Source of the DNA: an uncultured Sulfitobacter sp.
GTDB taxonomy: Bacteria > Pseudomonadota > Alphaproteobacteria > Rhodobacterales > Rhodobacteraceae
Assembly: GCF_947497275.1 (NCBI RefSeq)
Contig: NZ_CANMFS010000006.1
Location: forward strand, 124,001-188,000
Direction: 5' to 3'
Length of the DNA: 64,000 nucleotides
The position numbers and the translations under genes were made by a program. The stretch's first letter is position 1, and every line of letters begins with the position of its first letter. Below are positions 17,687 to 25,438 of this stretch, in pieces. Below the pieces are notes generated by a model. That model did not search any database and had not been told where the DNA came from. It was given only the letters and a program-made list of their open reading frames with translations.

Positions 17687-17743
17687 ATGTCCTGTCTATA
17701 CACACCAGCGCAGCCACGTCTGCGGACAACGGTGCGGCGGTAA
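17687..17743 (+). CDS. Putative 18-residue leader ORF coupled to rsfS
   Basis: A very strong ribosome-binding site AAGGAGG (17677-17683) is followed by an ATG at 17687 and an 18-codon frame (MSCLYTPAQPRLRTTVRR) ending in TAA at 17741-17743, which overlaps the rsfS ATG as TAATG. It may be a real leader peptide giving translational coupling. The alternative is that rsfS starts upstream at CTG 17692 and this frame is incidental, because the spacing to ATG 17687 is short (3 bases) and to CTG 17692 is normal (8 bases). Confidence 0.35.
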   Translation: MSCLYTPAQPRLRTTVRR

Positions 17744-18108
17744 TGGCCGGTGCCCGGAAAAACGCCACCAGCGATCTGCTTTTGGCGACCGTTCTTTCCT
17801 CACTTGATGACGACAAGGCCGAAGATATCGTGCAGATCGATCTGCGCGGCAAGACCGAGATCGGTGATCACATGGTCATCTGTTCGGGCCGGTCCACCCG
17901 TCAGGTAACTGCAATCGCTGAAAAACTTGCCCAGCGGGTCAAGGATGAATTCGGCCACGCGGTTCGGACCGAAGGCAAGGATTCGGGAGATTGGGTTTTG
18001 ATCGACACCGGCGATGTGATCGTCCACGTCTTTCGTCCCGAAGTGCGTGAATTCTATCAGCTAGAGAAGATGTGGTCGCCTCAGGGTGACACGACACCGG
18101 CGTCCTGA
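17743..18108 (+). CDS. rsfS: Ribosomal silencing factor RsfS
   Basis: 121 residues from the ATG at 17743. The core DDDKAEDIVQIDLRGKTEIG, DHMVICSGRSTRQV and DWVLIDTGDVIVHVFRPEVR is the RsfS/Iojap signature. The protein binds L14 of the large ribosomal subunit and blocks subunit joining in starvation. It precedes rlmH by six bases, the usual gene pair. The start is ambiguous: the best Shine-Dalgarno lies before position 17687, so an N-terminal extension from CTG 17692 (LSIHTSAATSADNG...) or coupling through a leader peptide are both possible. Confidence 0.93.
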   Translation: MAGARKNATSDLLLATVLSSLDDDKAEDIVQIDLRGKTEIGDHMVICSGRSTRQVTAIAEKLAQRVKDEFGHAVRTEGKDSGDWVLIDTGDVIVHVFRPEVREFYQLEKMWSPQGDTTPAS

Positions 18109-18114
18109 CCGTTT

Positions 18115-18585
18115 ATGAGGGTCCATATCTGTGCCGTCGGACGACTGCGTCCGGGGCCGGAGAAATTGCTGATTGACGACTATGCGAATCGTTTTGACAA
18201 AACCGGTCGGGGGCTTTCCCTTGGGCCGGTTTCTGTCGTTGAGGTGGACGAGCGCAAGGGCGGCGGTATGGCGGGGGAGGCTGCATTGCTCAGGCGTGCA
18301 ATCCCTGAGGGAGCGGTCGTCTGCGCTCTGGACGAACGGGGCACAATCGAGGGGTCGCCCGACTTTGCGCATCGTGTGACCGGCTGGCGGGATGATGGCG
18401 CACGCGATCTCGCCTTTGTCATTGGCGGTGCGGATGGCATCGACCCGACGTTGCGTGCCGAGGCGGATCACCTTCTGTCGTTTGGAAAAATGGTCTGGCC
18501 GCACATGCTGGTGCGGGTCATGCTGGCGGAGCAGCTTTACCGCGCCGCCACTATTCTGGCCGGTGGTCCGTACCACCGGACCTGA
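18115..18585 (+). CDS. rlmH: 23S rRNA pseudouridine(1915)-N3-methyltransferase
   Basis: 156 residues, a SPOUT-class methyltransferase acting on helix 69 of 23S r[23 protein letters not shown] at the start, ALDERGT in the middle and the knot region [13 protein letters not shown] plus [20 protein letters not shown] at the end are diagnostic, as is the closing PYHR. Six bases downstream of rsfS and probably co-transcribed. Confidence 0.96.
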   Translation: MRVHICAVGRLRPGPEKLLIDDYANRFDKTGRGLSLGPVSVVEVDERKGGGMAGEAALLRRAIPEGAVVCALDERGTIEGSPDFAHRVTGWRDDGARDLAFVIGGADGIDPTLRAEADHLLSFGKMVWPHMLVRVMLAEQLYRAATILAGGPYHRT

Positions 18586-18590
18586 CTGCA

Positions 18591-18944
18591 TCAGGGCAGA
18601 TTGACCTGCCTCACATCCGGCCCCCAACCGCTGACCGTGTCGTGCGCGATGATTTCGACCGTTCCCACGCCTGCGGGCACCTGCACGTTCGACAACGACC
18701 GTGTAAGAGGTTGTTCTTCTACATGGGGATGGGAAAGGCTTCGCTCTCCCAAAGTGGTGCCGTTCAGATCGCGCACCTGCCACTTGTCGACGTAATGTTC
18801 CCATCCGGTATCCGGATGCGAAATCGTCACATTGAAGGTGTAGCCGCCTCCCAGCTTTTCGACAGTGACGTTGTTGATCTTCGCGGGTTCTGCCGAGACC
18901 GGCGCCGCCAGAAGAGCAAACGCGATCAGTGTTTTTTTGATCAT
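18591..18944 (-). CDS. Small secreted protein of unknown function
   Basis: 117 residues from ATG 18944 with a clean signal peptide MIKKTLIAFALLAAPVSAEP cleaved before AEP. The mature part is a probable beta-sandwich: GGGYTFNVTISHPDTGWEHY and IIAHDTVSGWGPDVRQVNLP. It resembles small periplasmic proteins common in Rhodobacterales, with no function known to me. Its upstream region contains ATTACCAATC and a 14-bp palindrome, an element shared in inverted form with the glcD promoter, so co-regulation is possible. Confidence 0.75.
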   Translation of the reverse strand: MIKKTLIAFALLAAPVSAEPAKINNVTVEKLGGGYTFNVTISHPDTGWEHYVDKWQVRDLNGTTLGERSLSHPHVEEQPLTRSLSNVQVPAGVGTVEIIAHDTVSGWGPDVRQVNLP

Positions 18945-18960
18945 GATATCAGGTCCAATG

Positions 18961-18981
18961 ATTACCAATCTATATATAGAT
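18961..18981. promoter_or_regulatory. Operator-like element: ATTACCAATC plus 14-bp palindrome
   Basis: ATTACCAATC (18961-18970) is the exact reverse complement of GATTGGTAAT at 19210-19219 in the glcD promoter. It overlaps the perfect palindrome ATCTATATATAGAT (18968-18981). It lies 17-37 bp upstream of the secreted-protein start at 18944. The rest of 18982-19195 is GC-rich and I see no gene in it. Confidence 0.5.
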
Positions 18982-19195
18982 GCTTGCAGCGTCCGATCCA
19001 AGAGGACCCTGCGCAACCGCTGAACATCTTATTCGGGCGTCATCCAATAGTGCGCCGGGGAACCCATCATCGTTTCTGCGCGGTTGGCGCGTGCAGCCAC
19101 AACGAGCCACGTTTACCCAATCTAGAGCGATCCCCGTTACACCCGGGCGGGCTGAACGGGACGCCGGTGCCGACGCGGGCGGGATGCCGCAAGGG

Positions 19196-19231
19196 TTGTG
19201 AATTTTGAAGATTGGTAATATAATTTTACCA
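19196..19231 (+). promoter_or_regulatory. glcD promoter with palindromic operator over the -10 box
   Basis: TTGTGA (19196-19201), 17-bp spacer and TATAAT (19219-19224) form a strong housekeeping promoter. TGGTAA (19213-19218) and TTACCA (19226-19231) are a perfect inverted repeat flanking the -10 box. TGGT...ACCA half-sites are typical of FadR-type GntR regulators such as GlcC or LldR; the identity of the regulator is inferred. Confidence 0.7.
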
Positions 19232-19260
19232 GATTGCGGGCAGCCTGCCCGGAGCGAAGG

Positions 19261-20718
19261 ATGCCTGTCATGGAAATGCCTGTCCCAGATGCCGCCGTGC
19301 TCGCCCGAAAGGGGCGCGTCGTTCAGCGCCTCCTGACAGTGCTGCCATCTGACGCGGTCATTCACGAAGAGGCGGAAACCCGCGCGTATGAGTGCGACGC
19401 TCTGACCGCCTATCGTTGCGCGCCGATGGTGGCGGTGCTGCCATCGACGACCGAAGAGGTCGCGCAGGTCCTGCGCATCTGCCATCAGGAAGGCGTGCCG
19501 GTGGTGCCGCGCGGATCGGGAACCTCGCTTGCCGGCGGCGCGCTGCCGACGGCGGACAGCGTGATCCTTGGCGTGGCGCGGATGAACGACGTTCTGGAAA
19601 CCGACTACGACAATCGCTTTATCCGGGTGCAGACCGGACGTACCAACCTGAGCGTAACAGGCGCGGTGGAGGAGGGCGGATTCTTCTACGCGCCCGATCC
19701 GTCAAGCCAGCTTGCCTGCGCGATTGCCGGCAACATCGCGATGAATTCTGGCGGCGCGCATTGCCTGAAATACGGGGTGACGACGAACAACCTGATGGGC
19801 GTGACGATGGTCACGATGGAAGGCGAGATCGTTAAGATCGGCGGTGCGCATCTGGACGCGGCTGGGCTGGATCTGTTGGGCCTCGTCTGCGGCTCCGAAG
19901 GGCAGCTGGGCGTGGTCACCGAAGCGACGCTGCGCATTCTGCACAAGCCCGAAGGCGCGCGGCCGGTGTTGATGGGGTTCGACGACAACGAAGTGGCGGG
20001 CGCCTGTGTGAGCGACATCATCAAGGCGGGCGTGCTGCCGGTTGCGATCGAATTCATGGACCGGCCCTGTATCGAAGCGACAGAGGCATTTGCGCATGCG
20101 GGCTATCCGATGTGCGAGGCGCTGCTGATCGTCGAGGTGGAAGGATCGGATGCGGAGATTGACCACCAGCTGGAATTGATCATGGAAATCGCGCGGCGGC
20201 ACAACCCGGTCGAACTGCGCCAGAGCCGTTCGACGGAGGAAAGCGCCGCGATCTGGCTGGGCCGCAAAAGCGCCTTTGGTGCCATGGGGCAGATCAACGA
20301 CTACATGTGTCTGGACGGCACGATCCCCGTATCGAGCCTGCCGCATGTGCTGCGCCGGATCGGAGAAATGTCGAAGGAATACGGCCTGAAGGTTGGCAAC
20401 GTCTTTCACGCGGGCGACGGCAACATGCACCCCCTGATCCTGTTCGACGCGAACAAGCCCGGAGATCTGGAGCTGTGCGAGGCATTCGGGGCCGACATCC
20501 TGAAGCTTTGTGTCGAAGTCGGTGGATGCCTGACGGGCGAGCACGGAGTGGGCATCGAGAAGCGCGACCTGATGCGAGAGCAATACGCACCAGCGGATCT
20601 GGAGGCGCAGATGGCGGTGAAGGATGTATTTGACCCGGCGTGGCTTCTCAATCCGGCAAAGGTGTTTCCGCTGGATGCTTCGCGGTCGCGTCGCCAGCCT
20701 GCGGTTGCCGCGGAATAG
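19261..20718 (+). CDS. glcD: Glycolate oxidase FAD subunit GlcD
   Basis: 485 residues, FAD-linked oxidase of the VAO/PCMH family. The FAD-binding loop is PRGSGTSLAGGALP, followed by APDPSSQ, AGNIAMNSGGAHCLKYG and GSEGQLGVVTEATL; the C-terminal part ends with HAGDGNMHPLIL and TGEHGVGIEKRD, all GlcD hallmarks. With GlcE and GlcF it oxidises glycolate to glyoxylate at the inner membrane. The ATG at 19261 has GGAG and AAGG immediately before it. First gene of glcD-glcE-orf-glcF. Confidence 0.96.
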   Translation: MPVMEMPVPDAAVLARKGRVVQRLLTVLPSDAVIHEEAETRAYECDALTAYRCAPMVAVLPSTTEEVAQVLRICHQEGVPVVPRGSGTSLAGGALPTADSVILGVARMNDVLETDYDNRFIRVQTGRTNLSVTGAVEEGGFFYAPDPSSQLACAIAGNIAMNSGGAHCLKYGVTTNNLMGVTMVTMEGEIVKIGGAHLDAAGLDLLGLVCGSEGQLGVVTEATLRILHKPEGARPVLMGFDDNEVAGACVSDIIKAGVLPVAIEFMDRPCIEATEAFAHAGYPMCEALLIVEVEGSDAEIDHQLELIMEIARRHNPVELRQSRSTEESAAIWLGRKSAFGAMGQINDYMCLDGTIPVSSLPHVLRRIGEMSKEYGLKVGNVFHAGDGNMHPLILFDANKPGDLELCEAFGADILKLCVEVGGCLTGEHGVGIEKRDLMREQYAPADLEAQMAVKDVFDPAWLLNPAKVFPLDASRSRRQPAVAAE

Positions 20719-20726
20719 AGAGATCA

Positions 20727-20777
20727 TTGGGAGGCCAGCCTCCCAAACCCACCGGGATATTTGGGGCCAAAAGAAAT
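20727..20777 (+). repeat. Composite intergenic repeat, copy 1
   Basis: Hairpin TTGGGAGGC-CA-GCCTCCCAA (20727-20746) followed by the core CCGGGATATTTGGGGCCAAA plus AGAAAT (20752-20777). The core ends directly at the glcE ATG. The same hairpin-then-core arrangement occurs at 36438-36506 (minus strand) and 49049-49112. Confidence 0.8.
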
Positions 20778-21869
20778 ATGTACAGACCGACTACGGAGGC
20801 CGAATTGGCCGCGATCATATCAGCTGCGCGGGAGCCTTTGCACATTGTGGGCGGTGGCACGCGTGGTGTGCATACAGCCGGCGCGCCACTGGAAACCTCT
20901 GCGCTGTCGGGCATAACATTGTATGAGCCGGGTGCCATGACGATGGTGGTGAAGGCCGGAACGCCGGTGGCCGAGATCGAGGACGCTTTGGCGCGCGAGA
21001 ACCAGCGTCTGGCATTCGAGCCCATGGATCACCGTCGGCTGTTGGGGCGGACGGGCACACCGACCATCGGCGGTGTGATGGCGGCGAACGTAAGCGGACC
21101 ACGCCGGATATCGGTAGGAAGTGCGCGCGATTTTCTATTGGGCGTTCGGTATGTCGATGGCATGGGCCGGACAATAAAGAACGGCGGCCGGGTGATGAAA
21201 AACGTGACGGGCTATGATCTGGTCAAATTGATGGCGGGCTCGTTCGGCACTCTGGGGGTGTTGAGTGAGATTTCGATGAAGGTGCTGCCCTGCCCCGAGA
21301 CGGAGGCGACGTTGGTTCTGCACGGTCTTGAGGATGGGGCGGCTATTTCCACGCTTGCCCGTGCGCTGGGCAGTCCGTTCGAAGTCACAGGTGCGGCGCA
21401 TGACCCGTCGCAGAAGCAGACCTCGCTGCGGGTTGAAGGGTTCCGCGCGTCGGTTCACTATCGCACCGGGGCGTTACAGAACCTACTGTCCGTTGCGGAT
21501 ATGACGGTTCTGGACGCCGATGCGAGTGCTGCGCATTGGTGCGCCATTCGGGATGTCGATTGGTTCAAGGACGTGGCAGGCGATCTCTGGCGGGTTTCGT
21601 GCAAGCCGTCGGACGGGCCGGTGCTGGCTGCGCGAGCGGGTGCGCAGGGCGTCCTGTACGATTGGGCTGGCGGGCTGATATGGTTAAGGTGTGCTGTGGG
21701 CCATGACGTTCGCGCGGCGCTGGGCGATTATGACGGGCATGCGACGCTGGTGCGGGGCGACGGGTTCGCGCGGTTCGAACCCGAAAGCGCGGCGCTGGCG
21801 CGGTTGACGTCCGGTTTGCGCACGCGTTTCGATCCACGCGGTATCCTGAATGCGGGGCTAATGGGATGA
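20778..21869 (+). CDS. glcE: Glycolate oxidase FAD-binding subunit GlcE
   Basis: 363 residues from ATG 20778. It has one FAD_binding_4 domain: PLHIVGGGTRGVH, then FEPMDHRRLLG, GTPTIGGVMAANVSGPRRIS and VKNVTGYDL-type VMKNVTGYDLVKLMAGSFGT, which is GlcE-specific. It lacks the large C-terminal domain of GlcD. It starts right after a copy of the composite repeat that supplies no classic Shine-Dalgarno sequence (AAAAGAAAT), and its stop overlaps the next gene in ATGA. Confidence 0.94.
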   Translation: MYRPTTEAELAAIISAAREPLHIVGGGTRGVHTAGAPLETSALSGITLYEPGAMTMVVKAGTPVAEIEDALARENQRLAFEPMDHRRLLGRTGTPTIGGVMAANVSGPRRISVGSARDFLLGVRYVDGMGRTIKNGGRVMKNVTGYDLVKLMAGSFGTLGVLSEISMKVLPCPETEATLVLHGLEDGAAISTLARALGSPFEVTGAAHDPSQKQTSLRVEGFRASVHYRTGALQNLLSVADMTVLDADASAAHWCAIRDVDWFKDVAGDLWRVSCKPSDGPVLAARAGAQGVLYDWAGGLIWLRCAVGHDVRAALGDYDGHATLVRGDGFARFEPESAALARLTSGLRTRFDPRGILNAGLMG

Positions 21870-22231
21870 CTTATATTGCCTTGTTCGTGCTCGCTTTCGT
21901 CGGTGGGCCGGTGGCGTTTCGTTCATTGACCCGGGCGGGTCCATCGCGGACGGCGTTCCGGCGGCTGGCTCTCTTCACTGCCCTGTGTGCCGCTACGGGG
22001 CTGACGTTGCGCTATGGGTTCGCGGACCTTTGGGGGCTTGATTACCTGCTTACGGGGACCGGAATGCTGTTTATCTGGGGGGGATGGATCGGCGTGCTTG
22101 CCTACGGGGCGCAGGCGCTCAGACGGTTGGACCGCGGGCGTGCGATGCGACAGTGGACAGCCGTGATGGGTGCAGTGGGGACGACGGTGCCCTGGTTCGG
22201 TCTGGCGTCCGCCAGTCTGATTGCGGGCTAG
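21866..22231 (+). CDS. Small membrane protein embedded in the glc operon
   Basis: 121 residues with three or four hydrophobic segments (MTYIALFVLAFVGGPVAFR, LALFTALCAATGLTLRYG, LLTGTGMLFIWGGWIGVLAY and a C-terminal WFGLASASLIAG). No recognised family. Its ATG overlaps the glcE stop and glcF begins 10 bp after it, so it is translationally tied to the glycolate oxidase. It may anchor or assemble the complex in the membrane; that role is inferred only from position. Confidence 0.8.
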   Translation: MTYIALFVLAFVGGPVAFRSLTRAGPSRTAFRRLALFTALCAATGLTLRYGFADLWGLDYLLTGTGMLFIWGGWIGVLAYGAQALRRLDRGRAMRQWTAVMGAVGTTVPWFGLASASLIAG

Positions 22232-22241
22232 GGGATCAGGT

Positions 22242-23633
22242 ATGCAGACGACGTTTACAGACGCACAGCTGGAAGACCCGGCAGTCCGGCGCAGTAATGA
22301 AATCCTCCGATCCTGTGTTCATTGCGGGTTTTGCACGGCGACCTGCCCGACCTATCAGGTGCTGGGCGACGAATTGGACAGCCCCCGGGGCAGGATCTAC
22401 CTGATCAAGGATATGCTGGAGAACGAGCGTGTTCCGGACGCCAAGACGGTCAAGCACATCGACCGTTGTCTGAGCTGTCTGGCCTGTATGACGACGTGCC
22501 CCTCGGGCGTGCATTACATGCATCTGGTGGACCATGCACGGGACTACATCGAAAAGACGTACAAACGTCCTTTCAGCGATCGCGCCCTGCGGTGGGTGCT
22601 GGCGCGGATACTACCCTATCCGATGCGGTTTCGGGTGGCGCTGATCGGTGCCAGGATCGGTCGCCCATTTGCAAGACTGATGCCCGATGCACGGCTGCGC
22701 GCGATGCTTGAGATGGCGCCGAAGTCCATTCCTCCGGTAAGCCGGAACGACGATCCGCAAAGCTTTGCGGCGCAAGGGGAGCGAAAGATGCGCGTGGCGC
22801 TGATGACCGGCTGTGCGCAGAAGGCGCTGAACACCGATATCAACGATGCGACGATCCGTCTGCTGACGCGGCTGGGGGCAGAGGTGGTCGTGGCCGAGGG
22901 GGCGGGATGCTGCGGTGCGCTGACCCATCACATGGGCAAAACGACGGAAAGCCACCAGACCGCAGCGAAGAACATCCGTGCCTGGGTGCGCGAAATGGAT
23001 GCCGGGGGCCTTGACGCCATCGTAATCAACACGTCCGGCTGTGGCACGACGGTCAAGGACTACGGTCACATGTTCCGCAACGATCCGCTCGCTGCTGATG
23101 CCGCACGGGTGTCCGCCATCGCCAAAGACGTATCGGAGGTGCTTGTGGATCTGACCGGCGCGGATGGACAGGATGCGGTGTGGCGACCCGCGCAAGAAGA
23201 GATTGCAGGCATCGACGCGCGCGCTGCCCCCGCGGGGCCTGACGCAGGCATGGTGGTTGCGTATCATGCGGCCTGCTCGCTGCAACACGGCCAGCAGATC
23301 AAGGCGCATCCGAAAACGCTGCTCAAGCGGGCGGGGTTTACGGTGGTGGAGCCGTCGGATCCGCACCTGTGCTGTGGGTCCGCCGGCACCTATAACCTGA
23401 TGCAGCCGGAGATTTCCGGGCAACTCAAGGACCGCAAGGTCAGAACGCTTGACGCAAAGAACGCCGATGTGATCGCGGCAGGCAACATCGGGTGCATGAT
23501 GCAGATCGGATCGGCGGCCAAGACACCGATTGTCCATACCGTTGAATTGCTCGATTGGGCGTGGGGCGGTCCCAAGCCGCCGGCGCTTTGCGGTGCGGAA
23601 CTGCGGAAAGACGCCGTTCCCCGCTTGCGCTGA
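22242..23633 (+). CDS. glcF: Glycolate oxidase iron-sulfur subunit GlcF
   Basis: 463 residues. Two 4Fe-4S motifs, CVHCGFCTATCP (C25, C28, C31, C35) and CLSCLACMTTCP (C76, C79, C82, C86), are followed by two CCG domains with GAGCCGALTHHMG and HLCCGSAGTYNLMQP. It passes electrons from the flavin subunits to the respiratory chain. The ATG at 22242 is chosen because the longer frame overlaps the upstream gene. Last gene of the glc operon. Confidence 0.96.
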   Translation: MQTTFTDAQLEDPAVRRSNEILRSCVHCGFCTATCPTYQVLGDELDSPRGRIYLIKDMLENERVPDAKTVKHIDRCLSCLACMTTCPSGVHYMHLVDHARDYIEKTYKRPFSDRALRWVLARILPYPMRFRVALIGARIGRPFARLMPDARLRAMLEMAPKSIPPVSRNDDPQSFAAQGERKMRVALMTGCAQKALNTDINDATIRLLTRLGAEVVVAEGAGCCGALTHHMGKTTESHQTAAKNIRAWVREMDAGGLDAIVINTSGCGTTVKDYGHMFRNDPLAADAARVSAIAKDVSEVLVDLTGADGQDAVWRPAQEEIAGIDARAAPAGPDAGMVVAYHAACSLQHGQQIKAHPKTLLKRAGFTVVEPSDPHLCCGSAGTYNLMQPEISGQLKDRKVRTLDAKNADVIAAGNIGCMMQIGSAAKTPIVHTVELLDWAWGGPKPPALCGAELRKDAVPRLR

Positions 23634-23704
23634 GAAAACTGCCCTATTCTTGCCTTATCCGGCCCGTATAGGAACGGTCTGTCAAATGGTTCGGGGGAAT
23701 TGGC

Positions 23705-24520
23705 GTGCGGCGATGGATGGCTTTGTCTCTGATCGGATTGATTTTTTCAACCGGTGCGACGGCACAGAACGCGGTTCTGCGGCGTCTGGACAATGGCGAT
23801 GATGCGAAAGCGTGGGAAGCCGTCGGTCGCATAGACATCAACGGTACCGGCTTTTGCACGGGTGCCTTGATCGCGCCGAAACTGGTGCTGACAGCGGCGC
23901 ATTGTCTGTTCGATCGCGAAACCCGCGCACGCATCACCGAAGGCCGGGTGCAGTTTTTGGCCGGCTGGCGAAACGGGCGGGCGGGTGCCTACCGCGACGT
24001 GTCCCGCGTGGTGGTGCATCCTAGCTATATTTTCGACGAGGCGCTTTCATCCAAGCGGGTGCGTTACGACCTCGCGCTTCTCGAACTGTCGAGACCGATC
24101 CGCAATGGCTCCATCACGCCATTCAAAACCGCGGCCCGACCGCGCGAGGGCGACAGCGTCGGAGTCGTCAGTTACGCGCTCGACCGGTCGGAGGCACCGT
24201 CGCTGCAGGAGGTCTGTGAGGTTCTGGCCCGGCAGGAGGGCGTGTTGGTCACGTCGTGCACGGTGGATTTCGGGGCCAGTGGCGCGCCGATCTTTGTTGT
24301 TCAGGACGGCGAGGCCAAAATCGTGTCCGTGGTCTCGGCCAAGGCCGAAGTGCGCGGCGCGCAGGTCTCGCTGGGCACCGCGCTGGGGCAGCCGCTCGCC
24401 GAACTGCAGGCGGAACTCATCGCGGGCAAAGCTGTGTCTCTGGACGGCAAGCCCGGTGAGCGGCGAATCCGTGTCGGTGAGGCAAAACAGGGGAGCGGCG
24501 CGAAATTTGTCAAACCTTAA
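23705..24520 (+). CDS. Secreted trypsin-like serine protease (tandem copy 1)
   Basis: 271 residues with a signal peptide ending ...FSTGATAQN. The S1 triad is visible: H66 in TAAHC, D122 in YDLALLEL and S192 in DFGASGAP. The body is short, as in periplasmic S1B-like proteases, and ends in a basic tail GSGAKFVKP. The GTG at 23705 has GGGGGAA upstream; an ATG four codons in is an alternative. It overlaps a second protease by 14 bases, making a tandem pair with the same C-terminal tail. Substrate unknown. Confidence 0.88.
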   Translation: MRRWMALSLIGLIFSTGATAQNAVLRRLDNGDDAKAWEAVGRIDINGTGFCTGALIAPKLVLTAAHCLFDRETRARITEGRVQFLAGWRNGRAGAYRDVSRVVVHPSYIFDEALSSKRVRYDLALLELSRPIRNGSITPFKTAARPREGDSVGVVSYALDRSEAPSLQEVCEVLARQEGVLVTSCTVDFGASGAPIFVVQDGEAKIVSVVSAKAEVRGAQVSLGTALGQPLAELQAELIAGKAVSLDGKPGERRIRVGEAKQGSGAKFVKP

Positions 24521-25310
24521 AGCCCTTCTCACCGCGATCCTGCTGAGCGGTCCCGCCGTCGCCGAAACCCCGCTTGTCGGGCTTGACCGGATTGAGAAGG
24601 CCAGCCCATGGACGGCCGTCGGCCGGTTGGAGATCGGGCAAAGCGGATTTTGTACCGCGTCGCTGATCGCGCCGGATCTGGTGCTGACGGCCGCGCATTG
24701 TACCTATGACACCGACGGCACGGCTCTGCGCCCGCAGGCGCTGCTGTTTCGTGCGGGTTTCCGCGAGGGGCGCGTGGCGGCAGAGCGCAAGGTGGTGCAG
24801 ATCGCACGCCCCGACGCGTACAGCTACACTGACGACTCGTCCGCCGTTCGCATCGCCAATGACGTTGCATTGTTGCGCCTGCACCAGCCCATAGCCACCC
24901 ATGTGATCGCGCCTTTCGTGGTCGAGCCGCACGCCGTCACCGACGGGCCGGTCAGCGTGGTGTCCTACGGTCGGGGCCGCGAGACGCTGCCGTCACTGCA
25001 ACAGACATGCCACGTCAAGGCCAGCTTTCGCGGCGTCGTGGCGATGGATTGCAACACCACATTCGGCTCCTCGGGGGCACCGGTGTTCCGGCGCGACGGG
25101 GAGCGCGTGCGCATTGCGTCCATCGTGTCGGGTGCGGCGCAGGTGAACGGCGAGCATCTGACAGTCGGCATGGCGCTACCGGTGCTCGTTGCATCGCTCA
25201 GGGCAAAACTGATCGCAGAAGGGGCCCCGCCCGTCGCCAACGTGCGCCGCATCGGCGTGGGTGGGCGCACGTCGGGTGGTGCGAAATTCATCCGTCCCGG
25301 CGGGTCTTGA
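24507..25310 (+). CDS. Secreted trypsin-like serine protease (tandem copy 2)
   Basis: Probably 267 residues from a TTG at 24507 (MSNLKALLTAILLSGPAVAE is then a good signal peptide, and GGGAG lies upstream). The triad is H64 (TAAHC), D119 (IANDVALLRL) and S189 (TFGSSGAP). It parallels the preceding protease over its whole length and ends with a related tail SGGAKFIRP. The sigma-32-type promoter of hsp20 overlaps its last codons. The two genes look like an ancient tandem duplication. Confidence 0.85.
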   Translation: MSNLKALLTAILLSGPAVAETPLVGLDRIEKASPWTAVGRLEIGQSGFCTASLIAPDLVLTAAHCTYDTDGTALRPQALLFRAGFREGRVAAERKVVQIARPDAYSYTDDSSAVRIANDVALLRLHQPIATHVIAPFVVEPHAVTDGPVSVVSYGRGRETLPSLQQTCHVKASFRGVVAMDCNTTFGSSGAPVFRRDGERVRIASIVSGAAQVNGEHLTVGMALPVLVASLRAKLIAEGAPPVANVRRIGVGGRTSGGAKFIRPGGS

Positions 25311-25336
25311 AAGCGGCAAAACAATCCCCACATTTA
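25306..25336 (+). promoter_or_regulatory. Sigma-32 (RpoH)-type promoter of hsp20
   Basis: CTTGAA (25306-25311), 14-bp spacer, then CCCCACATTTA (25326-25336). This fits the RpoH consensus CTTGAA-N11..16-CCCCAT. It overlaps the stop codon of the upstream protease and leaves a leader of about 95 bases before the hsp20 ATG. Confidence 0.8.
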
Positions 25337-25340
25337 CAGG

Positions 25341-25432
25341 ACCAGGATGCCTATAGAGGGTTCTGGTATTTGAAAGCAGGGTCTGTCCGGTTGCGGAAGA
25401 CCCGATCAACAATCGCTCTACGATATGAGGAT
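25341..25432 (+). promoter_or_regulatory. ROSE-like RNA thermometer in the hsp20 leader
   Basis: Three hairpins are visible. ACCAGGA (25341-25347) pairs with TTCTGGT (25361-25367). GGGTCTgTCCG (25379-25389) pairs with CGGAAGACCC (25394-25403). Last, ATCgCTC (25412-25418) pairs with GAGGAT (25427-25432) with one unpaired G. The last stem hides the Shine-Dalgarno GAGGA and has the UYGCU-opposite-AGGA signature of ROSE elements. Heat would melt it and allow translation. Confidence 0.7.
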
Positions 25433-25438
25433 GACACA

